64,000 nt of DNA from Pseudonocardia sp. DSM 110487 (GCF_019468565.1 NZ_CP080521.1:8680001-8744000), one strand, 5' to 3'; numbered from the stretch's first letter, positions 33,110 to 42,841 are shown. A program made the numbers and translations. Notes: generated from the letters alone by a model not told the origin.

Positions 33110-34375
33110 ACGCTGCGGCTCCGCCCGCACGCGTGCGACATCGGCGCCGAGGCCGCTGAGGTTCTCGACGAACCGCGGGTAGCCGCGGTCGATGTGCTCG
33201 ACGTCCCACACGTCGGTCACGCCGTCCGCGCACAGGCCGGCCAGCACGAGTCCCGCGCCCGCCCGGATGTCGCTCGCCCACACCGGGGCGCTGGACAGGC
33301 GCTCCACGCCCCTGACGACGGCGTGGTGCCCGTCGGTGCGGGCATCGGCGCCGAGGCGCACCATCTCGTCGACGAACCGGAAGCGGGCCTCGAACACGTT
33401 CTCAGTGATCATCGACGTGCCGTCGGACACCGCGGACAGCGCGATCGCCATCGGCTGCAGGTCGGTGGCGAAGCCCGGGTACGGCAGCGTCACGAAGTCG
33501 ACGGCCAGCGGCCTGCGGTCCATCCGCACCGTGAACTCCTGGGTGCCGATGTCCGTCTCGGCGCCTGCGGAGCGCAGCTTGTCCAGCACCAGGTCGATGT
33601 GGTGCGGGTCGACGCCGCGCACCGTGACCTCACCGCGGGTCATCACGGCGGCGAACGCCCAGGTGGCGCCGACGATCCGGTCACCGATCACGCGGTGGCG
33701 CGTGGGCTGCAGGTGCGTGACGCCGTGCACCGTGAGCGTCGAGGTGCCGACACCGTCGATCTTGGCGCCCATCTGCTGAAGCATCGTGCAGAGGTCGACG
33801 ATCTCCGGTTCGCGCGCGGCGTTGTCGATCACGGTGGTGCCGTCGGCGAGCACCGCGGCCATCAGGATGTTCTCGGTGGCGCCGACGCTGGGGAAGTCGA
33901 GCCAGATCTGCGCGCCCCGCAGCTCCTCGGCCTCCGCGACGACGCGTCCGTGCTCGATCTCGGTGGTCGCGCCGAGCTTGCGCAGACCGGCCTGGTGCAT
34001 GTCGAGCGGGCGGGAGCCGATCGCGTCGCCGCCGGGCAGTGGCACCACGGCGCGACGGCACCGGGCGACAAGGGGCCCGAGCACGCAGACCGATGCGCGC
34101 AGCCGGGAGACGGATGCGTAGTCGGCCTGTGCGCCGGGCTGCGCAGGCACGTCGATCGTCACCGTGCTGTGCTCGACCTCGACGGTGCAGCCGAGGCTGC
34201 GCAGCACGTCGGCCATCAGCGGGACGTCCAGGATCTCGGGGCAGTTGGTGATCGTCGTCGTGCCCTCGGCCAGCAGCGCCGCCGCCATCAGCTTCAACAC
34301 GCTGTTCTTCGCCCCGACCACGTCGACGGCGCCGACGAGCCGGGCACCACCGCTCACCGCGAAGTGCTCCGCCAC
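33107..34375 (-). CDS. murA: UDP-N-acetylglucosamine 1-carboxyvinyltransferase MurA
   Basis: This 422-residue EPT-family enzyme transfers enolpyruvate to UDP-GlcNAc, the first committed step of peptidoglycan synthesis. It has GAKNSVLKLMAAALL at the N-terminus, GPLVARCRRAVVPLPGGDAIG with Asp117 in place of the fosfomycin-target Cys, RPLDMHQAGLRKLGA, and FPSVGATENILMAAVLADGTT. The Cys-to-Asp change is as in Mycobacterium tuberculosis and predicts intrinsic fosfomycin resistance. The start is GTG. Its stop TAG is supplied by the MITE-like element. Confidence 0.95.
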   Translation of the reverse strand: MAEHFAVSGGARLVGAVDVVGAKNSVLKLMAAALLAEGTTTITNCPEILDVPLMADVLRSLGCTVEVEHSTVTIDVPAQPGAQADYASVSRLRASVCVLGPLVARCRRAVVPLPGGDAIGSRPLDMHQAGLRKLGATTEIEHGRVVAEAEELRGAQIWLDFPSVGATENILMAAVLADGTTVIDNAAREPEIVDLCTMLQQMGAKIDGVGTSTLTVHGVTHLQPTRHRVIGDRIVGATWAFAAVMTRGEVTVRGVDPHHIDLVLDKLRSAGAETDIGTQEFTVRMDRRPLAVDFVTLPYPGFATDLQPMAIALSAVSDGTSMITENVFEARFRFVDEMVRLGADARTDGHHAVVRGVERLSSAPVWASDIRAGAGLVLAGLCADGVTDVWDVEHIDRGYPRFVENLSGLGADVARVRAEPQR

Positions 34376-34385
34376 GCGGGCGACG

Positions 34386-35015
34386 CTATCCGGTGCCGAC
34401 GGCGGCGGCGCGGGCGGCCACCACCCCGTCCCATCCCGCCAGCAGGCAGTCGACCACGGTGTCCAGCTCGTCACGGGTGGCGCCGTCGCGCGCATGCAGC
34501 GAGAGGCCGTATTGCACCGACATCACGTAGGCGGCCAACGCACCGGCGTCGGCGCCGGGCGGCACGTCCCCGTCGGCCTGCCCCCGCACGAGCCGCTCCT
34601 TCACGGCCGCCGTGCCGGACCGGCGCTGCTCCGCGAGGAAGTCGCGGATCCCCTCGGTGCTCGGCGTGTACGTGGTGGCGGCCAGCACGACCATGCAGCC
34701 CGTTGGCCTGCCGGGAGTGGTGTAGGAGCGGACGTTCGCCCGCAGCATCGCCTCGATGCCCCCGATGGCCGTAGGGGCCTCCTGCAGCGCCCGCAACGGC
34801 GGTTCCCCCTCCATGCCCTCGTAGAGGGCGACGGCCTCGCGGAACAGCGCCTCCTTGCTCCCGAAGGCCGCGTAGAGGCTGGGCGGGCGGATGCCCATCC
34901 GCGCGGTGAGGTCACCGATGGACGTTCCCTCGTAGCCGTGCTCCCAGAACGACTCCATCGCCAGCCGCAGCGCGGCGGCGCGATCGAACCCGCGTGGACG
35001 TCCTCGCACCGCCAT
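34386..35015 (-). CDS. TetR/AcrR-family regulator
   Basis: This 209-residue protein has the TetR HTH RAAALRLAMESFWEHGYEGTSIGDLTARMGIRPPSLYAAFGSKEALF, characteristic of the SmfR/YxaF-like branch. A TTCTGTAGCG motif lies 13 bp upstream of its start and recurs around the SDR gene promoter 1.4 kb away, so it may control the MarR-dehalogenase-SDR cassette as well as itself. It ends 11 bp before murA in the same direction. Confidence 0.88.
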   Translation of the reverse strand: MAVRGRPRGFDRAAALRLAMESFWEHGYEGTSIGDLTARMGIRPPSLYAAFGSKEALFREAVALYEGMEGEPPLRALQEAPTAIGGIEAMLRANVRSYTTPGRPTGCMVVLAATTYTPSTEGIRDFLAEQRRSGTAAVKERLVRGQADGDVPPGADAGALAAYVMSVQYGLSLHARDGATRDELDTVVDCLLAGWDGVVAARAAAVGTG

Positions 35016-35027
35016 GAGCGCGCCCCC

Positions 35028-35050
35028 TTCTGTAGCGACCCCTCAAGATA
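35028..35050. promoter_or_regulatory. Conserved 23-bp motif, copy A (tetR upstream)
   Basis: TTCTGTAGCGACCCCTCAAG followed by ATA matches copy B (36407-36429) at 19 of 23 positions. It is located between the divergent tetR and marR genes. Candidate binding site of one of the two regulators. Confidence 0.5.
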
Positions 35051-35071
35051 CGCCTCTGCGAGATAGTAGCC

Positions 35072-35554
35072 ATGTACATAATCGCCATGTACCTTGAATT
35101 CGTGCGATTAGGACCTCCAGGAGCGGCCACCGGGGCCATCGTGTGGCGGCTCGCGACGAAATGGCGCGTTGCGGTCGACCGCGCGCTGGCCCCGCTCGAA
35201 CTGACCCACGCCCAGTACGTCCTGCTGGCCGCCCTCCACGGGCTGGAGCGGGCAGGGCGTCGACCGAGCCAGCGCGAACTGGCGGACGACACCGGCCTCG
35301 AGCCGCTGTACGTCTCCAAGCTGGCACGCGCGCTCGAGGCGAAGGGCCTCATCGCGCGCCGGCGCGATGAGCAGGACACCCGCGCCGTCCGGCTCACCCT
35401 CACCGACCAGGGGCGGGAGACCGCGCGATCGGCCATGCGGATCGTCCAGGAGCTCCTCGAACGCCTACTCGCACCGTTCGGCGGCCGCGACAGCGACCGC
35501 ACGGCGGCGCTCGTCCGCGAGCTCGCAGAGCTGCTCGACGCCCCACTCCCGTAG
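35072..35554 (+). CDS. MarR-family regulator
   Basis: This 160-residue winged-helix protein contains TGAIVWRLATKWRVAVDRALAP, THAQYVLLAALHGLE, SQRELADDTGLEPLYVSKLARALEAKGLIARRRDEQDTRAVRLTLTDQG. The DxRxV wing is standard for MarR. It has two start choices, 35072 and 35087, both lying in a repeated CATGTAC (GTACAT-N7-ATGTAC inverted repeat at 35074-35092) that may be its own operator; GATAGT just upstream could be a -10 for a leaderless message. It is 15 bp upstream of the dehalogenase-like gene, probably cotranscribed. Confidence 0.85.
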   Translation: MYIIAMYLEFVRLGPPGAATGAIVWRLATKWRVAVDRALAPLELTHAQYVLLAALHGLERAGRRPSQRELADDTGLEPLYVSKLARALEAKGLIARRRDEQDTRAVRLTLTDQGRETARSAMRIVQELLERLLAPFGGRDSDRTAALVRELAELLDAPLP

Positions 35555-35568
35555 AGAGGAACACCACG

Positions 35569-36414
35569 ATGCCCGAGACCCCTGTCCTCGACTCGACCAT
35601 CCACCACACCGAGACCGGTTCCGGCCCGACGTTCGTCTTCCTCCACGGCAACCCGGCCTCGTCGCACATGTGGCGCGCCGTAATGCCCCGCATCGGCAGG
35701 GGCCGGCTGCTCGCACCCGACCTGATCGGGATGGGACGGTCCGGCAAGCCCGCCATCCCGTACCTCTTCGCCGACCACGCCCGCTACCTCGACGCCTGGT
35801 TCGACGCACTCGGCCTCGACGACGTCGTGCTCGTCGGCCACGACTGGGGTGGCGCGCTCGCCTGCGACTGGGCAGCCCGGCACCCGGAGCGCGTGCGCGG
35901 CCTCGCGCTGTTCGAGGCGATCATCAAGCCGATCGACAGCCACACTCTGAGCCCGCAGGCGCAGGCCCGCGCCGAGCTGGTCCGCACCCGCGGCGCGGAA
36001 CTGTTGGAGTCCGACCAGCTCATCCGAATGGCCTACACCGGCGGCGTGCGCACTCCCGTTCCGGAGGACGTGCTGGCCGAGTACCTCCGCCCGTTCCCGG
36101 CCCCGCAGGCACGGCGCCCGGTTCTCGCCTGGGCCCAACAGATGCCGATCGACGGCGAGCCCGCCGAGATCGTCGCCCGGATCGAGGCCTTCGACGCGTG
36201 GCTCGCGAAGAGCACCGAGGTGCCGAAGCTGCTCATGACATTCGCGGGGTCGCCCACCCTGCTGATCAACCCCGAGACGGCCGCGTGGAGCGCGGACAAC
36301 ATGGCCTCGGTCGAGATCGTCCCGTGCGGGGAGGCAGGGCACCACGCCGCGGAGGACCGGCCCGTCGAGATCGGGGATGCGATCGCCGCATGGGCCGAGC
36401 GCCACCTTCTGTAG
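35569..36414 (+). CDS. Haloalkane dehalogenase-like alpha/beta-hydrolase
   Basis: This 281-residue hydrolase has the haloalkane dehalogenase set: FLHGNPASSHMWR with halide-binding Asn28, LVGHDWGGALACDWA with nucleophile Asp92 and halide-binding Trp93, ALFEAIIKPID with Glu116 as catalytic acid (HLD-II arrangement), and AGHHAAED with the catalytic His. It would hydrolyse terminal haloalkanes to alcohols plus halide. It may use another substrate, since epoxide hydrolases share the fold, but the Asn/Trp pair favours a dehalogenase. Strong GAGAGGA ribosome-binding site. Confidence 0.78.
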   Translation: MPETPVLDSTIHHTETGSGPTFVFLHGNPASSHMWRAVMPRIGRGRLLAPDLIGMGRSGKPAIPYLFADHARYLDAWFDALGLDDVVLVGHDWGGALACDWAARHPERVRGLALFEAIIKPIDSHTLSPQAQARAELVRTRGAELLESDQLIRMAYTGGVRTPVPEDVLAEYLRPFPAPQARRPVLAWAQQMPIDGEPAEIVARIEAFDAWLAKSTEVPKLLMTFAGSPTLLINPETAAWSADNMASVEIVPCGEAGHHAAEDRPVEIGDAIAAWAERHLL

Positions 36415-36429
36415 CGGTCACTCAAAATA
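36407..36429. promoter_or_regulatory. Conserved 23-bp motif, copy B (end of dehalogenase gene)
   Basis: TTCTGTAGCGGTCACTCAAA followed by ATA covers the stop codon of the dehalogenase-like gene and lies five bases upstream of a TTGACG that may be the -35 of the SDR promoter (36434-36439). It matches copy A at 19 of 23 positions. Confidence 0.5.
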
Positions 36430-36473
36430 ACTCTTGACGCCGCGCCCTCCCGATCGCAGACTTCCATAGTGCT

Positions 36474-36483
36474 CGCTACAGAA
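36474..36483. promoter_or_regulatory. Inverted copy of TTCTGTAGCG before the SDR gene
   Basis: CGCTACAGAA is the exact reverse complement of the first ten bases of motif copies A and B and ends 11 bp before the SDR start. With copy B it brackets the putative SDR promoter, as expected for repression by looping or double occupancy. Confidence 0.45.
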
Positions 36484-36494
36484 AGGAAGTCGGG

Positions 36495-37235
36495 ATGAAC
36501 GACCTCACAGGTCGCGTGGCCCTCGTGACCGGCGGCAGCCGGGGAATCGGCGCGGCCATCGCGGTCCGACTGGCCCGCGAGGGTGCCGACGTGGCGCTGA
36601 CCTACCGCGAGGCCGGTGACAGCGCCGCGAAGGTGGTCCGCGAGATCGAAGGGCTCGGGCGGCGCGGGATCGCCGTGCAGGCCGACAGCGCGGACCCGGT
36701 CGCCGTGCGGGCGGCAGTCGGCCGGACCGTCGCCGAGCTCGGCCGGCTCGACGTGCTCGTCAACAACGCGGGCGTGTTCCCGTACGGCCCGTTCGAGCAG
36801 GTCAGCCCCGAGGAGCTGGACCGGACCATCGCGATCCACGTGCGCGCGTCGTTCGTGGCCGCGCAGGCGGCCTCCCCGCACCTCGGCGCGGGCGGGCGGA
36901 TCATCAGCATCGGGAGCAACCTCGCCGAGCGGGTTCCGCACGACGGGATCGCGCTCTACTCGATGACGAAGTCGGCGCTCAACGGTCTCAGCCGGGCACT
37001 CGCTCGCGAGCTCGGGCCGCGTGGCATCACCGTGAACGTCGTGCACCCAGGCTCGACCGACACGGAACTGAACCCGGCCGACGGGCCGTCGGCCGAGAAC
37101 CAGCGCGTTGCGACGGCGCTCGGCCGCTTCCAGACCGCGGACGACGTCGCCGCCACCGTCGCGCACCTCGCCGGACCGGGCGGGCGCACGATCACCGGCA
37201 CCGCGCTCCTCGTCGACTCGGGGGCGAACGCGTGA
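36495..37235 (+). CDS. SDR-family oxidoreductase
   Basis: This 246-residue classical short-chain dehydrogenase has the cofactor motif TGGSRGIG, NNAG at ~90, catalytic Ser in SIGSN, YSMTK (Tyr-x3-Lys) and the C-terminal TGTALLVDSGAN. It is a typical 3-oxoacyl reductase-like enzyme with NADP(H) preference from the Arg after the first strand. It follows the dehalogenase-like gene and may oxidise its alcohol product, but this is inference. Confidence 0.88.
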   Translation: MNDLTGRVALVTGGSRGIGAAIAVRLAREGADVALTYREAGDSAAKVVREIEGLGRRGIAVQADSADPVAVRAAVGRTVAELGRLDVLVNNAGVFPYGPFEQVSPEELDRTIAIHVRASFVAAQAASPHLGAGGRIISIGSNLAERVPHDGIALYSMTKSALNGLSRALARELGPRGITVNVVHPGSTDTELNPADGPSAENQRVATALGRFQTADDVAATVAHLAGPGGRTITGTALLVDSGANA

Positions 37236-37252
37236 CGACATAGGCTGCGCCC

Positions 37253-37831
37253 ATGGCGGTGCACCTGACCAGGATCTACACGCGGACCGGCGACGACGGC
37301 ACCACGGCTCTCGGCGACTTCAGCCGCGTCCGCAAGACCGATCCGCGGCTCGCGGCGTACGCCGACACCGACGAGTGCAACGCGGCACTCGGGGTCGCCG
37401 TCACCGTCGGCGGGCTGGCCCCGGAGTTGCTCGGCCCGCTCCGGCAGGTGCAGAACGACCTCTTCGACGTCGGCGCCGACCTGTGCGCGCCGATCGTCGA
37501 GAATCCGCAGTACCCACCACTGCGGATCACCGAGCGCTACATCACCCGGCTCGAGGGCTGGTGCGACGAGTTCAACGAGGGCCTGCCCAAGCTCGACTCG
37601 TTCATCCTGCCCGGCGGCACGCCGGGCGCGGCGTACCTGCACGTGGCCCGCACCGTGGCGCGCCGGGCGGAACGCTCAGTGTGGGCACTGCTGGAGGTTG
37701 ACGCCGAGCGCACCAACCCGCTCACGGCGAAATACCTCAACCGCCTCTCCGACCTGCTGTTCATCCTCGGCCGGGTGGCCAACCCCGACGGGGACGTCCT
37801 CTGGCAGCCCGGCGGCCCCCGGCGGTCGTGA
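37253..37831 (+). CDS. Cob(I)alamin adenosyltransferase, PduO type
   Basis: This 192-residue four-helix bundle has the PduO/MMAB signatures: RIYTRTGDDGTTALGDFSRV for ATP binding, DTDECNAALGVAV, and SFILPGGTPGAAYLHVARTVARRAERSV with the conserved Arg-Arg-Ala-Glu. It makes adenosylcobalamin, the cofactor of the mutase at 28.1-30.1 kb. In M. tuberculosis the homologous gene also lies between murA and the ATP synthase operon, so position is ancestral. Its stop lies inside the bidirectional terminator hairpin. Confidence 0.93.
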   Translation: MAVHLTRIYTRTGDDGTTALGDFSRVRKTDPRLAAYADTDECNAALGVAVTVGGLAPELLGPLRQVQNDLFDVGADLCAPIVENPQYPPLRITERYITRLEGWCDEFNEGLPKLDSFILPGGTPGAAYLHVARTVARRAERSVWALLEVDAERTNPLTAKYLNRLSDLLFILGRVANPDGDVLWQPGGPRRS

Positions 37832-37868
37832 GTGGATACGCGCGCTATAGCTCGCGTATCCACTCACG
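37827..37868. terminator. Bidirectional 16-bp perfect-stem terminator
   Basis: Arms 37827-37842 and 37853-37868 are perfectly complementary, with a 10-base loop that is itself partly palindromic. The hairpin contains the stop codon of the adenosyltransferase gene and ends four bases before the DUF2550 stop, so it serves both converging transcripts. Confidence 0.85.
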
Positions 37869-37871
37869 ACA

Positions 37872-38333
37872 TCAGGAGGCCTGGCGGTAGCCGGTGCGGC
37901 CGGGTGGGGCGGCCTCCACCCAGGACAGGAAGCCGGTGAGGACACCGGGGGCCATGGCGAGCTCCAGCTCCACACCGTGGATGCGGCAGAGCAGCACGGA
38001 GGCGCCCTGCGGGATGACGTAGGCCTCCGGGTTCACCGGGATGCGGCGGCCGACGATCTCCAGTTCGGTGCGGTCGACGACGACCGTGGGCCCCGGCCGC
38101 AGCGACGTGAGGCGGAACCAGGCCAGCTCGTCACCGCGGTAGCGCCCAACCCCGAAGTGCCATCCCGCGGTGCCGTCCTGCGCGCGGGACCTGGACACGC
38201 GAGCGGGGCGGCGGCGCAGACAGACGTCCACGCCACCGCCCCGCATGAGTCGCACTCTCCGAAAGGCGAGGTATCCGAGGCAGAGGCAGGCGAGCAGCAG
38301 CAGGATGCTGACGAGCAGCGTCGTCGCTCCCAC
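37872..38333 (-). CDS. DUF2550 family membrane-anchored protein
   Basis: This 153-residue protein has an N-terminal membrane helix (LLVSILLLLACLCLGYLAFR) and a ~110-residue beta-rich domain (WHFGVGRYRGDELAWFRLTSLRPGPTVVVDR). It follows atpC by 17 bp in the same direction, the conserved actinobacterial position. Its function is unknown; association with the ATP synthase operon is purely contextual. Confidence 0.82.
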   Translation of the reverse strand: MGATTLLVSILLLLACLCLGYLAFRRVRLMRGGGVDVCLRRRPARVSRSRAQDGTAGWHFGVGRYRGDELAWFRLTSLRPGPTVVVDRTELEIVGRRIPVNPEAYVIPQGASVLLCRIHGVELELAMAPGVLTGFLSWVEAAPPGRTGYRQAS

Positions 38334-38350
38334 TCGCGGCCTCGGCTCGA

Positions 38351-38734
38351 CTACTCGGCCGCGCCGGCGGCTTTGAGCCGCGCGTTCGCCCTTGCCGCCG
38401 CGGCTGCTCCCTCTGGCTCCGACGAGTCGGCGCGTTGGAGCGCGTTGCGGGCCCGCGCGACGTCGATCTCGTCGGCCAGTTCGGCGTACTCCGCGAGCAC
38501 GGTGACGTTCTCCGGTGTGATCGACAGGAACCCGCCGTGCACGGCCAGCGTGGTGGACGTGCCGTCGGTGCCGTCCACGCGGACGACGGCCGTGTCCTCC
38601 AGCTGCGCGAGCGTGGGCTCGTGACCGGGCAGTACCCCGATCTCACCCACCGTGGTGCGGGCGAGGACGAAGTCGGCCTCACCGGACCAGATCCGCCGCT
38701 CGACCGCGACCAGCTCGACATTCATGTGCGCCAC
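38351..38734 (-). CDS. atpC: ATP synthase epsilon subunit
   Basis: This 127-residue F1 epsilon subunit has the N-terminal beta-sandwich (VELVAVERRIWSGEADFVLARTTVGEIGVLPGHEPTLAQL) and C-terminal helices (IDVARARNALQRADSSEPEGAAAAARANARLKAAG). The C-terminal helix is short, as in other actinobacteria, which may affect its inhibitory role. It starts two bases after the atpD stop. Last of the atp genes. Confidence 0.95.
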   Translation of the reverse strand: MAHMNVELVAVERRIWSGEADFVLARTTVGEIGVLPGHEPTLAQLEDTAVVRVDGTDGTSTTLAVHGGFLSITPENVTVLAEYAELADEIDVARARNALQRADSSEPEGAAAAARANARLKAAGAAE

Positions 38735-38736
38735 GA

Positions 38737-40164
<1,428 letters not shown>

Positions 40165-40165
40165 C

Positions 40166-41128
40166 TCAGCTCTCACTCCCTGCGCTGACGAGAGCGTCGG
40201 CGCCACCGACGATCTCACTGATCTCCTGGGTGATCTGGGCCTGACGGGCCTGGTTGGCCTCGAGTGTCAGGGTACGGATCAGCTCGTTGGCGTTGTCGGT
40301 TGCGGCCTTCATGGCCCGCTGTCGGTTGGCCGACTCCGAGGCAGCGGCCTCGAGCAGCGCGGCGAACAGCCGCGCCCCGATGTACTTGGGCAACAGCGCG
40401 TCGAACAGCGAGTCGGCGTTCGGCTCGAACTCGTAGAGCGGCTTGACCTCGCCCGCCGACTGCTGCGCGGCTTCGCGCCGCTCCTCGATCTCGCCGCCGG
40501 GGGCGCCGACGGTGTCGGCCTCGTACTCCACCTCGAGCGGGGCCATGCGCCGCGCCTGCGGCACCTGGGTGACCATGTTCTTGAACTGCGTGTACACGAG
40601 GTGCAGCTCGTCGACACCCTCGGCGCCGTCCTCGGTGCCGGTCATGAACGCATCGACGAGGACGCGCGCCGCCTCGGCGGCGTGGGCGTAGGTCGGCTGC
40701 TCCGAGAAGCCCGTCCAGGACTGCTCGACGTTGCGGCGCCGGAACTTGTAGTAGCCCACGCCCTTGCGGCCGATGACGTAGAGCACCGGGTCCTTGCCCT
40801 GCTCGCGCAGCAGCTGCTGCAGCTGCTCCGCCTCCTTCAGGACGTTGACGTTGTAGCCGCCGCACTGGCCGCGGTCGCTCGTGACGACGAGGACCGCGGC
40901 GCGCTTGGCCTGCTCGCGCTCGACGAGCAGCGGGTGGTCCAGCGCCGAGTTGTTGGCCAGCTCGGTGAGGACGGCCGTGATCTGCTCTGCGTAGGGCCGC
41001 GAAGCGTCGACCCGGGCGCGCGCCTTCATGATCCGCGAGGTCGCGATGAGCTCCATCGCGCGCGTGATCTTCTTGATGGACTGCGTCGACCGGATCCGCC
41101 GCCGCAGCACGCGAATCTGTGCCGCCAT
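40166..41128 (-). CDS. atpG: ATP synthase gamma subunit
   Basis: This 320-residue central-stalk subunit has the N-terminal coiled-coil helix (AAQIRVLRRRIRSTQSIKKITRAMELIATSRIMKAR), the C-terminal helix (RAMKAATDNANELIRTLTLEANQARQAQITQEISEIVGGADAL), and an actinobacterial insertion (GAPGGEIEERREAAQQSAGE) in the middle. That insertion is known from mycobacterial gamma, where it limits ATP hydrolysis. Confidence 0.96.
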   Translation of the reverse strand: MAAQIRVLRRRIRSTQSIKKITRAMELIATSRIMKARARVDASRPYAEQITAVLTELANNSALDHPLLVEREQAKRAAVLVVTSDRGQCGGYNVNVLKEAEQLQQLLREQGKDPVLYVIGRKGVGYYKFRRRNVEQSWTGFSEQPTYAHAAEAARVLVDAFMTGTEDGAEGVDELHLVYTQFKNMVTQVPQARRMAPLEVEYEADTVGAPGGEIEERREAAQQSAGEVKPLYEFEPNADSLFDALLPKYIGARLFAALLEAAASESANRQRAMKAATDNANELIRTLTLEANQARQAQITQEISEIVGGADALVSAGSES

Positions 41129-41154
41129 GCGCTACTCCCTCAGCTCCCGGCCGA

Positions 41155-42804
41155 CTAGCTCGAGGCCGGAGCCGGCTTGTTGACCTTGACCGTGTCGCGG
41201 TCGACCTCGTCCTCGTCGAGCGCCTCGGCCGCGGCCTCCTTCGGCACCACCGACGAGCCGTCGGTCGCGGTGAACTCCTGCTTGAAGCCCTTCACGACCT
41301 CGGCGATCCGGTCGGCGAGCTCGTCGGAGAGCTTCCCGGTGTCCCGGATCTCCCCGAAGATCCCGTCGTGGTTGCGCCGGACGTGGTCGAGGAAGTCCGT
41401 CTCGAAGCGGCGCACGTCGGCCACCGGCACGGAGTCGAGGTACCCACGGGTGCCGAGGAAGATCGAGACGACCTGCTCCTCGACGGGGAACGGCTGGTAC
41501 TGCGCCTGCTTCAGCAGCTCCACAAGGCGCGCACCGCGCCCGAGGGCAGCGGCCGACGCGGCGTCGAGGTCGGAACCGAACGCGGCGAACGCCTCCAGCT
41601 CGCGGTACTGCGACAGGTCGAGGCGCAGCGAACCGGAGACCGAGCGCATCGCGCGGACCTGGGCGGAACCACCCACGCGGGACACCGAGATACCGACGTT
41701 GATGGCCGGCCGGACACCCTGGTTGAACAGGTCCGACTCGAGGAAGCACTGGCCGTCGGTGATGGAGATGACGTTCGTCGGGATGTACGCCGACACGTCG
41801 TTGGCCTTGGTCTCGATGATCGGCAGACCGGTCATCGAGCCCGCGCCCAGCTCGTCGGACAGCTTCGCGCAACGCTCCAGCAGGCGGGAGTGCAAGTAGA
41901 AGACGTCGCCGGGGTAGGCCTCACGGCCCGGCGGGCGGCGCAGCAGCAGCGAGATCGCACGGTAGGCCTCGGCCTGCTTGGACAGGTCGTCGAAGACGAT
42001 CAGGACGTGCTTGCCCTGGTACATCCAGTGCTGCCCGAGCGCGGAGCCGGTGTAGGGCGCGAGCCACTTGTAGCCGGCCGGGTCGGACGCCGGGGCGGCG
42101 ACGATGGTGGTGTAGTCCAGCGCGCCCGCGTCCTCCAGCGACTGCCGGATACCGGCGATCGTGGAGCCCTTCTGCCCGATCGCGACGTAGATGCAGCGCA
42201 CCTGCTGCTTCGGGTCGCCGGTGGCCCAGTTCTGCTTCTGGTTGATGATCGTGTCGACGCAGACCGCGGTCTTGCCGGTCTTGCGGTCACCGATGATCAG
42301 CTGGCGCTGGCCGCGGCCGATCGGGGTCATCGAGTCGATGGCCTTGATGCCGGTCTGCAGCGGCTCGCGGACCTCCTGCCGCTGCACCACCGACGCCGCC
42401 TGCAGCTCCAGCACGCGGTTGGTCTCGGCCTCGATGTCGCCGAGCCCGTCGATCGGCTTGCCCAGCGGGTCGACGACCCGGCCGAGGAAGTTGTCGCCGA
42501 CCGGCACCGAGAGGATGTTGCCGGTGCGCTTGACCTGCTGGCCCTCCTCGATGTGGGCGTAGTCGCCCAGGATGACCGCACCGATCTCGTGCACGTCCAG
42601 GTTCAGCGCGACACCCTGCACGCCACCGGGGAACTCGAGGAGTTCGTTGGTCATCGCCGAGGGCAGGCCCTCGACGTGGGCGATGCCGTCGCCGGTGTCG
42701 GTGACGATGCCCACCTCCTCGCGGGAGGTGTCCGTCTCCAGCGACGAGACGTAGCTGGAGATCGCACTCCGGATCTCCTCGGAGGAGATCGTCAGCTCTG
42801 TCAT
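41155..42804 (-). CDS. atpA: ATP synthase alpha subunit
   Basis: This 549-residue F1 alpha subunit has the P-loop GDRKTGKTAVCVDTI, DDLSKQAEAYRAISLLLRRPPGREAYPGDVFYLHSRLLER, and the arginine-finger segment ISVSRVGGSAQ. The long C-terminal extension past residue 510 is typical of actinobacteria, where it restrains hydrolysis. The ATG (MTELTISSEE) is the family start. Confidence 0.97.
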   Translation of the reverse strand: MTELTISSEEIRSAISSYVSSLETDTSREEVGIVTDTGDGIAHVEGLPSAMTNELLEFPGGVQGVALNLDVHEIGAVILGDYAHIEEGQQVKRTGNILSVPVGDNFLGRVVDPLGKPIDGLGDIEAETNRVLELQAASVVQRQEVREPLQTGIKAIDSMTPIGRGQRQLIIGDRKTGKTAVCVDTIINQKQNWATGDPKQQVRCIYVAIGQKGSTIAGIRQSLEDAGALDYTTIVAAPASDPAGYKWLAPYTGSALGQHWMYQGKHVLIVFDDLSKQAEAYRAISLLLRRPPGREAYPGDVFYLHSRLLERCAKLSDELGAGSMTGLPIIETKANDVSAYIPTNVISITDGQCFLESDLFNQGVRPAINVGISVSRVGGSAQVRAMRSVSGSLRLDLSQYRELEAFAAFGSDLDAASAAALGRGARLVELLKQAQYQPFPVEEQVVSIFLGTRGYLDSVPVADVRRFETDFLDHVRRNHDGIFGEIRDTGKLSDELADRIAEVVKGFKQEFTATDGSSVVPKEAAAEALDEDEVDRDTVKVNKPAPASS

Positions 42805-42841
42805 GGCTGTCGTCTGTCCTTCTGTTCGTAAAGTTCGGTGG

